A stretch of 64,000 bases of DNA, from contig CAWJWO010000002.1 of NCBI GenBank assembly GCA_963846585.1, positions 372,001-436,000 on the forward strand, read 5' to 3'. Under the pieces are notes generated by a model that ran no database searches, was not told the DNA's origin, and saw nothing but the letters and a program-made list of their open reading frames with translations. Position numbers and translations under genes: made by a program. Of the stretch, positions 53,863-62,165 are shown piece by piece (within the stretch, counting starts at the first letter, position 1; each line of letters begins with the position of its first letter). The stretch comes from JAAUTT01 sp963846585 (GTDB lineage: Bacteria; Bacteroidota; Bacteroidia; Bacteroidales; JAAUTT01).

Positions 53863-54774
53863 ATGGATATGGTAAAAAATAATATAAATCATCTGCAAGA
53901 GTTAGAATCTGAGTCTATCTTCGTAATCAGGGAAGTTGCAGCACAATTTGAACGTCCGGTTTTATTGTTTTCCGGGGGAAAAGATTCAATAGTAATGTTT
54001 CATATGGCACGTAAGGCTTTTTGGCCTGCAAAATTACCTTTCCCGTTATTGCACATTGATACAGGGCATAATTTTCCTGAAACTATCGAATTTCGTGATA
54101 AACTGACAAAAGAAACCGGTACAACTTGTATTATAAGGTACGTGCAGGAAACAATTGATAAGGGTAAAGTAACTGAAGAAAACGGTTTTAATGCAAGCCG
54201 TAATAAATTACAAACAACTACACTCCTCGATTCAATTGAAGAATTTAAATTCGATGCCGCTTTAGGTGGCGGCCGTCGTGATGAAGAAAAAGCCAGGGCT
54301 AAGGAAAGGTTCTTTTCGCATCGGGATGAGTTTGGACAATGGGATCCCAAAAACCAGCGTCCCGAACTATGGAACCTGTTTAACGGACGAAAGCACATGG
54401 GTGAGCATTTCAGGATATTCCCCCTTAGCAACTGGACCGAAATGGATGTTTGGCAATATATTTATATTGAGAAAATCGATATCCCAAACCTGTACTTTAC
54501 TCACGAGCGTGAAATGATTATACGGGATGGTATTCTTTTGGCAAAATGCCCGCATATTAAGCTTAAAAACACCGATCGCCTGGAACGTCTTAGTATAAGG
54601 TTCCGCACAATTGGTGATATGACGTGCACCGGAGGGGTTAAATCACCTGCTTCAACACTTGAAGAAATAATTGAAGAAGTATCGGCTTCTCTAACTACAG
54701 AACGTGGTACACGCTGGGACGACAAACGATCCGATTCGGCTATGGAAGACAGAAAACGGGAAGGATACTTCTAG
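53863..54774 (+). CDS. cysD: sulfate adenylyltransferase small subunit
   Basis: A 303-residue PP-loop ATP pyrophosphatase-type subunit that, with CysN, makes adenosine 5'-phosphosulfate. I start it at the ATG at 53863, 1 bp after the pstB stop; an earlier in-frame ATG at 53821 would overlap pstB by 41 bp. The PP-loop LLFSGGKDSIVM, HIDTGHNFPETIEFRD, AALGGGRRDEEKARAKER and SNWTEMDVWQYI are all conserved. Full length. About 136 bp with period-7 words separates it from cysH. Confidence 0.95.
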   Translation: MDMVKNNINHLQELESESIFVIREVAAQFERPVLLFSGGKDSIVMFHMARKAFWPAKLPFPLLHIDTGHNFPETIEFRDKLTKETGTTCIIRYVQETIDKGKVTEENGFNASRNKLQTTTLLDSIEEFKFDAALGGGRRDEEKARAKERFFSHRDEFGQWDPKNQRPELWNLFNGRKHMGEHFRIFPLSNWTEMDVWQYIYIEKIDIPNLYFTHEREMIIRDGILLAKCPHIKLKNTDRLERLSIRFRTIGDMTCTGGVKSPASTLEEIIEEVSASLTTERGTRWDDKRSDSAMEDRKREGYF

Positions 54775-54910
54775 ATTTAAGATTTTAGATTTTAGATTTT
54801 AATTGCAAGTTAGAGGTTGCAAGTTACAGATTGCAGGTTGCAGTCTGTATAACCTAATTACTTAATTAGTAAAATCTAACATCTATCAACTAGCAACTAA
54901 CAACTAAATT

Positions 54911-55612
54911 ATGGAAGAAACTGTTAAAAAACTTAATACTAAATTTGAAAATGGTACTGCGGAAGAATTACTGCAATATTTCCTAATGGAGTATAAAGGA
55001 AAAATTGCATTCGCTTCAAGCCTTGGTGCTGAAGATCAGGTAATCACAAAGTTGATAAACGATATAAACCCTGCAACAAGAATTTTTATGCTCGACACCG
55101 GCAGATTATTCCCTCAAACTTACAGAATTATAGAACGAACCAACCAATTTTTTAATATAAACATCGAAATATTTTTCCCTGATTATAATATAATTGAGAA
55201 GATGGTTAACAGGAAGGGCGTTAACCTGTTTTATGAAAATATTGAGAACAGGAAGGAATGCTGCCATAACCGGAAAACTGAACCATTAAAAAGAGCTTTA
55301 AACAACCTCGAAGTTTGGATTTGCGGTTTAAGGAAAGAGCAATCCGTCACAAGATCAAATGTTCAGATGGTCGAATGGGACCAACCAAACGGATTAATAA
55401 AACTTAACCCTTTAATTAACTGGACAGAAAAACAGGTTTGGGATTATATCAAGCAATACAATATTCCATATAACACTTTGCACGATGAAGGTTATCCGAG
55501 CATAGGCTGTCAACCTTGCACAAGGGCTGTAAAACCGGGCGAAGATTTACGTGCGGGACGCTGGTGGTGGGAAAACCCTGAACAGAAAGAATGCGGGCTG
55601 CATGTAAAATAG
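54911..55612 (+). CDS. cysH: assimilatory adenylylsulfate (APS) reductase
   Basis: A 233-residue reductase that turns APS into sulfite in the cytoplasm with thioredoxin. It has the Cys pairs C117-C118 (ECCHNRK) and C200-x2-C203 (GCQPC), the 4Fe-4S ligands that separate APS reductases from PAPS reductases, and the catalytic C228 in KECGLH. FASSLGAEDQVI is the PP-loop, FMLDTGRLFPQTY the conserved nucleotide site. Because it uses APS directly no APS kinase is needed, and none is present. Its stop codon lies at the first unit of a TAGTGCT array. Confidence 0.93.
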   Translation: MEETVKKLNTKFENGTAEELLQYFLMEYKGKIAFASSLGAEDQVITKLINDINPATRIFMLDTGRLFPQTYRIIERTNQFFNINIEIFFPDYNIIEKMVNRKGVNLFYENIENRKECCHNRKTEPLKRALNNLEVWICGLRKEQSVTRSNVQMVEWDQPNGLIKLNPLINWTEKQVWDYIKQYNIPYNTLHDEGYPSIGCQPCTRAVKPGEDLRAGRWWWENPEQKECGLHVK

Positions 55613-55745
55613 TGCTTAGTGCATAGTGCTTAGTGCTTAGTACTTAGTGCTTAGTGCTTAGTGCTTAGTGCTTAGTTACTGGATAAACCTTATAACCCTT
55701 ATAAACTTTATAAACCTCATAAACATATAAACATATAAACAAATT
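55610..55745. repeat. (TAGTGCT)n array plus period 8/9 words
   Basis: About nine copies of TAGTGCT from the cysH stop codon to 55676, then AACCTTATA / AAACATAT words of period 9 and 8 to 55741, immediately before cysN. The whole cysH-cysN spacer is array. Confidence 0.9.
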
Positions 55746-55746
55746 A

Positions 55747-57024
55747 ATGAATACCTGCCAGCACAAGGAATATTTAGAAATGGAACTCCTGCGATTTACT
55801 ACTGCCGGAAGTGTAGATGACGGAAAAAGTACGTTAATCGGCAGGTTGCTTTACGATTGTAAGGCAATTTTTGCAGACCAGATGGAAGCAATTGAACAGG
55901 CCAGTATACGCCGTGGTGAAGAACAGGTTAACCTTGCCCTGTTAACAGATGGATTAAGAGCCGAACGTGAACAGGGAATTACTATTGATGTAGCTTATCG
56001 ATATTTTGCAACACCAAAAAGAAAATTTATTATTGCCGATACCCCAGGCCATATCCAGTATACACGGAATATGGTCACCGGAGCTTCCACTGCTAATGCA
56101 GCCTTAATTCTTATAGATGCCCGAAATAGTGTGGTAGAACAAACTATCCGTCATACATTTATAGCATCACTGCTTGACATATCTTATATTATTGTATGTG
56201 TGAATAAGATGGATATGGTTAATTATAACCAGGCAATTTTCGAAAATATTAAATCGGATTTTGAAAAAGTACGGAAAAAACTTGAAATCAATGAAGTTGA
56301 ATTTATACCTATAAGTGCATTAAAAGGTGACAACGTGGTAGATATGTCTTCCAATATGAGCTGGTATAAAGGTAATTCATTATTACATTACCTGGAAAAC
56401 GCACCTTTAAACAACAACTTAAGCATGGCCGATCCCCGTTTTCCGGTTCAGTACATTATTCGTCCAAATTCTGATGAATTCCACGATTATCGCGGATATG
56501 CAGGACGAATTGAGGGGGGCGCATTTCATCAGGGAGATGAAGTTACAATCCTTCCTTCCATGCTAACATCCAGGATAAAGTCGATTGATACATTCTCCGG
56601 TACATTAGCAGGTGCATTCTCTACCAATTCAGTAACTATAACACTTGAAGACGATATAGATATATCCCGGGGTAATATGATTGTCCATAAGGATAATATT
56701 CCCCTGACAGGCCAGGTTATTGATATGATGATATGTTGGTTTAACGAAAAACCTATGACTGAGGGAGGTAAATATCTCATTCAACATACAAGCAATAATA
56801 CGCGTTGTGTTATTAAAGAAGTTGATTATAAAGTCAATATCAATACAATTGAAAATGATTATTCGGATAAAATTATAAAAATGAACGATATAGCACGTAT
56901 AAAGATCCGTACTTCCAAACCACTCTTTTACGATAATTATAAAAAAAATCACGTTACTGGCAGCCTTATTTTAATTGATGAAGGTACCAATGAGACAATT
57001 GGTGCCGGGATGATTGTAAAATAG
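55747..57024 (+). CDS. cysN: sulfate adenylyltransferase large subunit (GTPase)
   Basis: A 425-residue EF-Tu-like GTPase subunit that couples GTP hydrolysis to APS formation by CysD. G1 AGSVDDGKST (residues 20-29), the switch REQGITIDVAYRYF, G3 DTPGH, NKMD for guanine specificity and SALKGDN as G5. The beta-barrel domains are complete and no CysC kinase domain is fused at the C-terminus, fitting an APS-reductase pathway. The stop codon starts another TAGTGCT array; the 19 bp around it equal those at the cysH stop. Confidence 0.96.
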   Translation: MNTCQHKEYLEMELLRFTTAGSVDDGKSTLIGRLLYDCKAIFADQMEAIEQASIRRGEEQVNLALLTDGLRAEREQGITIDVAYRYFATPKRKFIIADTPGHIQYTRNMVTGASTANAALILIDARNSVVEQTIRHTFIASLLDISYIIVCVNKMDMVNYNQAIFENIKSDFEKVRKKLEINEVEFIPISALKGDNVVDMSSNMSWYKGNSLLHYLENAPLNNNLSMADPRFPVQYIIRPNSDEFHDYRGYAGRIEGGAFHQGDEVTILPSMLTSRIKSIDTFSGTLAGAFSTNSVTITLEDDIDISRGNMIVHKDNIPLTGQVIDMMICWFNEKPMTEGGKYLIQHTSNNTRCVIKEVDYKVNINTIENDYSDKIIKMNDIARIKIRTSKPLFYDNYKKNHVTGSLILIDEGTNETIGAGMIVK

Positions 57025-57220
57025 TGCTTAGTGCATCGTGTTCAGTGCTTAGTGCATAGTGCTTAGTGCATAGTGTTTACATACTTTTAATAGTTTATAA
57101 GGTTTATGAGGTTATGAGGTTTATGAGGTTTATGAGGTTTATAATGAATAATATAAACTTAATCACTTAATCACTTCATTACTTTTTTCTTGGTTCCTGG
57201 TTCTTGGTTCTTGGTTCTAT
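57022..57220. repeat. arrays filling much of the 324-bp gap after cysN
   Basis: TAGTGCT/TAGTGCA words from the cysN stop to 57075; GAGGTTTAT period-9 words at 57100-57142; CTTGGTT/CCTGGTT period-7 words at 57187-57218. The rest, to 57348, is AT-rich sequence that presumably holds the promoter for the SnoaL-like gene. Confidence 0.85.
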
Positions 57221-57348
57221 GGTTATTAGAAATTAAATACAAAATCTCATAATAATAATTATTTAATGTAAACCTAATGTATGCTAAATAACTTTTCCCT
57301 GGATATATTGTTTATTATGATAATATTAATCCTAAAAACTTATTTAAT

Positions 57349-57711
57349 ATGAGCTACTTGAAAAATGCACAGGAATTGTATAAGATGATCGAGGGCGGTA
57401 AAATGATGGATGCTTTTGAAAAATTTTACCATGAGGATGTGGTTATGATTGAACCTACAGGTGAGGTTTGCAAAGGTAAAAAAGCTAATCGGGAACGGGA
57501 AGTAAAATTCATGTCAGGTGTAAAGGACTTTCATGGAATGGGAATTGATGGCATTACTTCAAATGAAGAAAAAGGAATTACAATGGTTGAATCATGGATG
57601 GATTTAACTATGCAGGGCGGTATGCGCATGAAGATGGAAGAGGTAGCCGTTCAGCACTGGAAAAATGACCAGATTATTAAGGAACGGTTTTATTTCAATG
57701 TCCCTAAATAG
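57349..57711 (+). CDS. SnoaL-like (NTF2-fold) protein
   Basis: A 120-residue cone-shaped NTF2-like protein of the SnoaL_2/ketosteroid-isomerase type (NAQELYKMIEGGKMMDAFEKFYHEDVVMIEPTG; VESWMDLTMQGGMRMKMEEVAVQHWKNDQI). Family members include enzymes, binding proteins and stress proteins; function cannot be set from sequence. Met-rich for its size (13 Met). Its stop codon's last base is the first base of a two-stem element. Confidence 0.82.
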   Translation: MSYLKNAQELYKMIEGGKMMDAFEKFYHEDVVMIEPTGEVCKGKKANREREVKFMSGVKDFHGMGIDGITSNEEKGITMVESWMDLTMQGGMRMKMEEVAVQHWKNDQIIKERFYFNVPK

Positions 57712-57831
57712 TGTCTATATGAAAACGCCAACTTCTGCGTTACGCTCGCCTAAAAACCAGTCATTTACTGTAGTAAACTCCTGATTTTTAGGCTTCTCAA
57801 GCCTTGAATTTGGCGTTTTCTTATCAGACAC
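57711..57831 (+). repeat. 120-bp two-stem element, copy 2
   Basis: Outer stem: GTGTCT with AGACAC, plus GAAAACGCCAA with TTGGCGTTTTC. Inner stem: GCCTAAAAA (57748-57756) with TTTTTAGGC (57785-57793). The tip is TTTACT-GT-AGTAAA. It shares CCAACTTCTGCGTTACGCT and AGCCTTGAATTTGG with copy 1 but not the inner stem sequence. Its first base is the last base of the preceding TAG stop. Confidence 0.88.
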
Positions 57832-57866
57832 TTTATTTTTTAAAAGCACTAAATAGTGCCTGCAAA

Positions 57867-58400
57867 TTAGTTATTAGTTGTTAGTTGCCTGGAATTTAAT
57901 ATTTCGGTATAAATCATAAAGTTTTCATCATCATAACAAACAAAATAAATATCAATATCATAGTTATTTGATGAGCAAAAGTTTTGTACCGTATTAATGG
58001 CAATTTCAGCAGCCTTATCTTTTGGAAACCGGTAAACGCCTGTACTTATATTTGGAAATGATATAGATTTAAGCCCTTTATGTTTAGCAATTTCCAAACA
58101 ACTTAAATACGCATTTGCCAGCAATGTTTCTTCGTTATTGCCGCCACCATTCCAAACAGGACCCACCGTATGTATAACATATTTTGCAGGAAGGTTACCT
58201 GCTGTAGTAATAACCGCTTTTCCTGTTTCACAGCCTCCCTGTTTATCGCGAATCTTTATGCATTCCTCAAGAATTGCATTTCCTCCTGCCCTGTGAATGG
58301 CACCGTCTACGCCTCCTCCGCCCATTAAAGATGAATTGGCAGCATTCACAATGGCATCCACAGGTATTTTTGTTATATCTCCTTTTACAAGTCTGATCAT
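57867..58400 (-). CDS. macro-domain ADP-ribose deacylase
   Basis: A 177-residue macro domain of the YmdB/MacroD type, which removes O-acetyl or protein-linked groups from ADP-ribose. VKGDITKIPVDAIVNAANSSLMGGGGVDGAIHRAGG (split: Asn pair and the Gly loop at about residues 18-37) and IHTVGPVW, SFPNISTGVYRFP complete the ADP-ribose pocket. It begins 3 bp after the stop of the beta-helix gene, so they are co-transcribed. Its last residues (QLTTNN) and TAA are encoded by a heptamer array; the DUF2062 protein ends almost the same way. Confidence 0.92.
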   Translation of the reverse strand: MIRLVKGDITKIPVDAIVNAANSSLMGGGGVDGAIHRAGGNAILEECIKIRDKQGGCETGKAVITTAGNLPAKYVIHTVGPVWNGGGNNEETLLANAYLSCLEIAKHKGLKSISFPNISTGVYRFPKDKAAEIAINTVQNFCSSNNYDIDIYFVCYDDENFMIYTEILNSRQLTTNN

Positions 58401-58403
58401 TTA

Positions 58404-59936
58404 TCATTTGTCTTTATCAACAAACTTCAACATTAAAGTAAAATCTTTTTTAAAGCTCCAATTAGCAAGCTTATCCGGAAACCAGTTCAGATCCCCTGCA
58501 GGAAAATTGTTCATCCCCGACTGTAAAATCTGTTTATTTGAATATGAAAAATCTTCCTTTGCCGGATATATACCTTTAGAAGAATTTGTATACACAGTAG
58601 TCAGATTTCTTGCTGTAAAGGGATCTTTTGAATCAGGGTCATATCCCCAGAAAATGTCATTCTTTGGAGAAGCTGAATACATATCGGAAAGAAATTCAAC
58701 AATTGATGTTCTGTTATCGGGCATAATGTTAAAAGAAGGGTCAATTCCATTAATGCAATTTTTAAATACCATATGTGGATGCCAGGCCCACATAGATTCA
58801 GTGCGTGAATTAATAACCGGCTCTGCTATTATTTTTCTACCTGTTACCGGTACCGTATCATTGTAATTTTTATAAAACGGATAAAATAATGTTGTATCAA
58901 AATAACTTACATTGTTACAATAAACAATTACCCTGTTTAGCTCCTGCGGGTCGGTCGGACTTAACGATTTTTGATCTGTAAATTGCACCGCATCTGTACC
59001 AAAGAGTTTAATGGCTTCTTCAGCTGAAATACGTGTACCAGGAGTTTTAAGAGTATCTATATTAATAGTTTGCCCATATAAAAGTGTATTCGGATCCTGA
59101 TATTTGCGGTCCTTCATTCTTTCGCCCGCGAAATGGCAGTTTACCAATAAATTATTCGCTATATAAGCATTTTTATACCAACTTTCTAACCAGCAGAATT
59201 TGGCACAATTAACTACCGTGTTATGATCACATATGTAGTAATTAAGACCAATACCCTGCGACTGAACCAGTCCAAACCCAACATTTTCAACAGTATTATT
59301 AATCTCAACAAGCGTATCGGCAGGTACATGATAATATATTACACGCCCGGCCCAAATTTCATCTTTATATATTGCATTACGGAACATATTATTTGTAAGG
59401 TATACACTTGTATATTTACCGGTAATATAAATAGCAGGGCCCTCCTGCCATTCGAAAATACAACGATTTATTTTTACTATTGAGCTGTCTTTCATTTCAA
59501 CTATGGGTTCCCAAAGCTGTGCACCTTTTGCCACCCAGGAAAGTATCCAGGCATTTGATAATGTTAAATTACCATGAGCTTCAATTATTCTGTCAATAAC
59601 CCTGTCGCCTAATAAAAACCTCAGAGAATCAGGAGCAAGCTGAATGACGGCCTGGCCCGGGTCTTTACCTGTTTTTGGGGCCGGTTCACCTATTATCCTT
59701 AAATGATAATCCTTGCTGATTATCGTTTTACTGTTAACGTATCTTTGTCCCCTGACTAAAACATAAACCCTGTTTAAATTAATCCGGGTTCCGTCACGTG
59801 CAGTGTCGCCAGCAATTACGTTTGCAAGTGCATTAATCCCTGTATTTTTAATTATAAGAGTATCAGTATTTTTAGCCAATGCTGCAAAACTGATAAATCC
59901 TGAAATCAGAATGATGAGATAGATTTTAAATTTCAT
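58404..59936 (-). CDS. secreted right-handed beta-helix protein
   Basis: A 510-residue exported protein (signal peptide to about residue 21, AALAK). After a Fasciclin-unlike beta start come short repeating strands with the Asn and Ile ladder of parallel beta-helices (IVEMKDSSIVKINRCIF, AIYITGKYTSVYLTNNMF, LVEINNTVENVGFGLV, YYICDHNTVVNC, NAYIANNLLVNC). Such proteins bind or cleave polysaccharides, but no pectate-lyase catalytic set is visible. The role is not known. It is the first gene of a two-gene unit with the macro-domain gene. Confidence 0.75.
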   Translation of the reverse strand: MKFKIYLIILISGFISFAALAKNTDTLIIKNTGINALANVIAGDTARDGTRINLNRVYVLVRGQRYVNSKTIISKDYHLRIIGEPAPKTGKDPGQAVIQLAPDSLRFLLGDRVIDRIIEAHGNLTLSNAWILSWVAKGAQLWEPIVEMKDSSIVKINRCIFEWQEGPAIYITGKYTSVYLTNNMFRNAIYKDEIWAGRVIYYHVPADTLVEINNTVENVGFGLVQSQGIGLNYYICDHNTVVNCAKFCWLESWYKNAYIANNLLVNCHFAGERMKDRKYQDPNTLLYGQTINIDTLKTPGTRISAEEAIKLFGTDAVQFTDQKSLSPTDPQELNRVIVYCNNVSYFDTTLFYPFYKNYNDTVPVTGRKIIAEPVINSRTESMWAWHPHMVFKNCINGIDPSFNIMPDNRTSIVEFLSDMYSASPKNDIFWGYDPDSKDPFTARNLTTVYTNSSKGIYPAKEDFSYSNKQILQSGMNNFPAGDLNWFPDKLANWSFKKDFTLMLKFVDKDK

Positions 59937-59971
59937 GTATGTAATGTTTTTAATTTAAATATAACTTTTGC

Positions 59972-60091
59972 TTAAATTATCAGTTTATGATTGGTAATCA
60001 TGCCATTATTATTAATTTTTAGTATATAATATCCTCTTGATATATTATCCGGAGTTATTGAATAATCAGAGTTTGTAATTGTTAGCTTATT
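59972..60091 (-). pseudogene. orphan T9SS sorting-domain tail
   Basis: A 39-codon fragment on the minus strand, without a start codon, ends YYILKINNNGMITNHKLII and includes ISRG before it: the standard last strands of a type A T9SS sorting domain (the x-SGxYxxKI...xxxKLxx pattern). It is open only from 60091; upstream a TAG interrupts. It lies between the complete stop of the 3-keto-disaccharide hydrolase gene and the start of the beta-helix gene. It is the residue of a lost T9SS cargo gene. Confidence 0.65.
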
Positions 60092-60107
60092 CTATAAATT
60101 ATTAAGT

Positions 60108-60908
60108 CTACAATTCTCTGATTTTTATATTTCTAAAACAAACCTTATCCCCATGGTCCTGCAATAATATATGCCCTTTGGCTGCTTCGCCAAAGTTGTG
60201 CCATTTTTTATATTTGCTTTTTGCAACAAGTTTACGATATTCCTTACTGCCACGCTCATATTCCAGAACCTTAATACCATTAAGCCAATGTTCAACATGA
60301 TGTTTTTTCGAGATAATGCGTGCAGTATTCCATTCGCCTATAGGATTAACTTTTTTATTTTTAGCAGTAATAAGATCGTATAGTGAAGCCATTGTCCGGT
60401 TTCCGTCGCGTCCCATTTTTGCGTCAGGGTGATTTGCATCATCGAGGATCTGATATTCGAGGCCAATTGCAGACCCTTTACCATGTTCTTTCTCAGTTAC
60501 AAAATATTTAATCCCGCTATTTGCGCCTTTTGAAATCTTAAAATCAGCTGTAAGTTCAAAATCAGAATATTCACCCAGAGTAACAATATCTCCTCCATGA
60601 GCCGACTCACTACCATCGTTTTGCAAAACGCATAATTCACCATCCTTAATTTCCCAGCCTATTTCAGGAAAAGTCTTTTTATGGGCACCCCGCCATCCCC
60701 TGGTTGATTTCCCATCAAACAAAAGTTTCCAGCCTGCTTCCTTTTCCGCCCTGGTAAGGGTATTATTAATACTATCAACAGGTTGTTTACTAATTGTATC
60801 GTTTGTTCCGCTTTTTATATTGTTTGTATTATGGTTACAGGCTTGTAAAAAATAAATAGCAACTATAATCCACAAAAAATTCAAATATTTAATTCTTATA
60901 TTTTTCAT
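60108..60908 (-). CDS. 3-keto-disaccharide hydrolase-like lipoprotein (DUF1080)
   Basis: A 266-residue protein of the DUF1080 family, now named 3-keto-disaccharide hydrolase after activities of Bacteroides members on 3-keto-glycosides. A lipoprotein signal (IYFLQACNH) places it in the periplasm or outer membrane. Markers: WKLLFDGKSTRGWRG, YSDFELTADFKISKGANSGI, GLEYQILDDANHPDAK, EHWLNGIKVLEYERG, GHILLQDHGDKVCFRNI. Full length. It is divergent from an exported TIM-barrel gene, the partner expected in keto-sugar catabolism. Confidence 0.87.
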   Translation of the reverse strand: MKNIRIKYLNFLWIIVAIYFLQACNHNTNNIKSGTNDTISKQPVDSINNTLTRAEKEAGWKLLFDGKSTRGWRGAHKKTFPEIGWEIKDGELCVLQNDGSESAHGGDIVTLGEYSDFELTADFKISKGANSGIKYFVTEKEHGKGSAIGLEYQILDDANHPDAKMGRDGNRTMASLYDLITAKNKKVNPIGEWNTARIISKKHHVEHWLNGIKVLEYERGSKEYRKLVAKSKYKKWHNFGEAAKGHILLQDHGDKVCFRNIKIREL

Positions 60909-60994
60909 ATTTTTCGTTTTAATAAAATTTTATATTTACATAATGTTTATCCGGTATACTTTAATACAAAATTATAACTTAAAACAAAGGAATA

Positions 60995-61885
60995 ATGAAA
61001 ATACTGCAAAGTTTAAATAATACAACTTTTTTTATAAAAACTACTAAATTAATATTTGTTTTGGTTATCGGATTTGAAACATTGCAAGGCCAAAAAAATG
61101 ATACTTCATTTCATAATAAACTTGGCATAGTATCAATTACATATAAAAATAGTTTTAAGGACAATTTTGCTTTGACTTTAGATACTATAAAAAATTTAGG
61201 TATAAAGGATATTGAATTTTCAAATTTATTTGGGCAGAGCCCTTCTGAAATAAGAAAAATGCTAGACGAAAGGGGAATGTATTGTTCATCATACGGTGTT
61301 AACGATTCGCTCCTGATGAACCGTACTGATGAAGTTGCAAAAAATGCTAAAATATTAGGAGCAAAATTTGTAAGGCTGGCCTGGATTCCTCATAAGGATA
61401 TATTTACCTTAGACATAGCCAAAAAAACAGTTGAAGATTTTAATAAAGTTGGTAAAATTCTTAAAGATAAATATGATCTTTCTTTTTGTTATCACAACCA
61501 CGGATATGAATTTTATCCATACGAAAATGGCACTTTATTCGACTATATTGTTCAACACACTAATCCAAAGTATATTAGTTTTGAACTCGATATTTTATGG
61601 GCTTATTTTGGAGGTGCTGATCCATCCATGCTTTTGTATAAATATAGCAACAGGTTCAAACTTATTCATTTGAAAGATCTTCGTAAAGGGGTCGCAGGTA
61701 ATCTATCCGGAGGAACTGCCATTGAAAATGATGTTGCTTTGGGTACCGGACAAATTAATATTCCATCTGTTTTAAAAGCTGCACAAAAGGCAGGTATTCA
61801 ACATTATTATTTTGAAGATGAGAGTCCTTCATATTACAAACAGCTTCCTGAAAGTATCAGGTATTTGTCGGAAATTGGGTATTAG
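60995..61885 (+). CDS. exported sugar phosphate isomerase/epimerase-like TIM barrel
   Basis: A 296-residue xylose-isomerase-like TIM barrel with a signal peptide (about 32 residues, ending ETLQG-Q). NLGIKDIEFSNLFG, SFCYHNHGYEF with metal-site His, ISFELDILWAYFGG with Glu/Asp, LIHLKDL and the terminal HYYFEDES match periplasmic members found next to DUF1080 genes. It is paralogous to the gene at 17688. Its TAG stop is the first TAG of a TTAGTTG array. Confidence 0.85.
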   Translation: MKILQSLNNTTFFIKTTKLIFVLVIGFETLQGQKNDTSFHNKLGIVSITYKNSFKDNFALTLDTIKNLGIKDIEFSNLFGQSPSEIRKMLDERGMYCSSYGVNDSLLMNRTDEVAKNAKILGAKFVRLAWIPHKDIFTLDIAKKTVEDFNKVGKILKDKYDLSFCYHNHGYEFYPYENGTLFDYIVQHTNPKYISFELDILWAYFGGADPSMLLYKYSNRFKLIHLKDLRKGVAGNLSGGTAIENDVALGTGQINIPSVLKAAQKAGIQHYYFEDESPSYYKQLPESIRYLSEIGY

Positions 61886-62106
61886 TTGTTAGTTGTTAAT
61901 TTGTAAGTTGAAGGTATTTATCACGTTTTCTCATAATTAATTTATGGTATTAAACCAATGAATAAAATTTTGTTGATTTATATTCCTTTTTTCAAATTCA
62001 TATAAATATAAAAAAAACTTTATTATTTGCGTAAGTGTGTGATATCGGATTCTAAAATTTACTTCATAAAGTTAAGAATAAAAAGCACGTGTAAATAAAA
62101 AATATA

Positions 62107-62137
62107 TTGTACGGGTTGATATTTTTTTATAATTTTG
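62107..62137 (+). promoter_or_regulatory. promoter of the toxin-antitoxin operon
   Basis: TTG (62107-62109), 20 bp, then TAATTTTG (62130-62137), an exact TAnnTTTG. The rest of the gap 61886-62165 is AT-rich. TTGTACGGG and TTGTACGTG nearby form an imperfect direct repeat that could be an operator for autoregulation. Confidence 0.55.
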
Positions 62138-62165
62138 TACGTGTGATCATAAATTGAAAAATAAT

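Noticed and set aside
34530..57831. Two-stem elements as integron attC sites
   Set aside because: They sit at gene ends and fold like attC, but no copy has a consistent RYYYAAC/GTTRRRY core pair at its ends, conserved parts are loops and junctions rather than the outer boxes, and no integrase is in the window. A genome search for intI would settle it.
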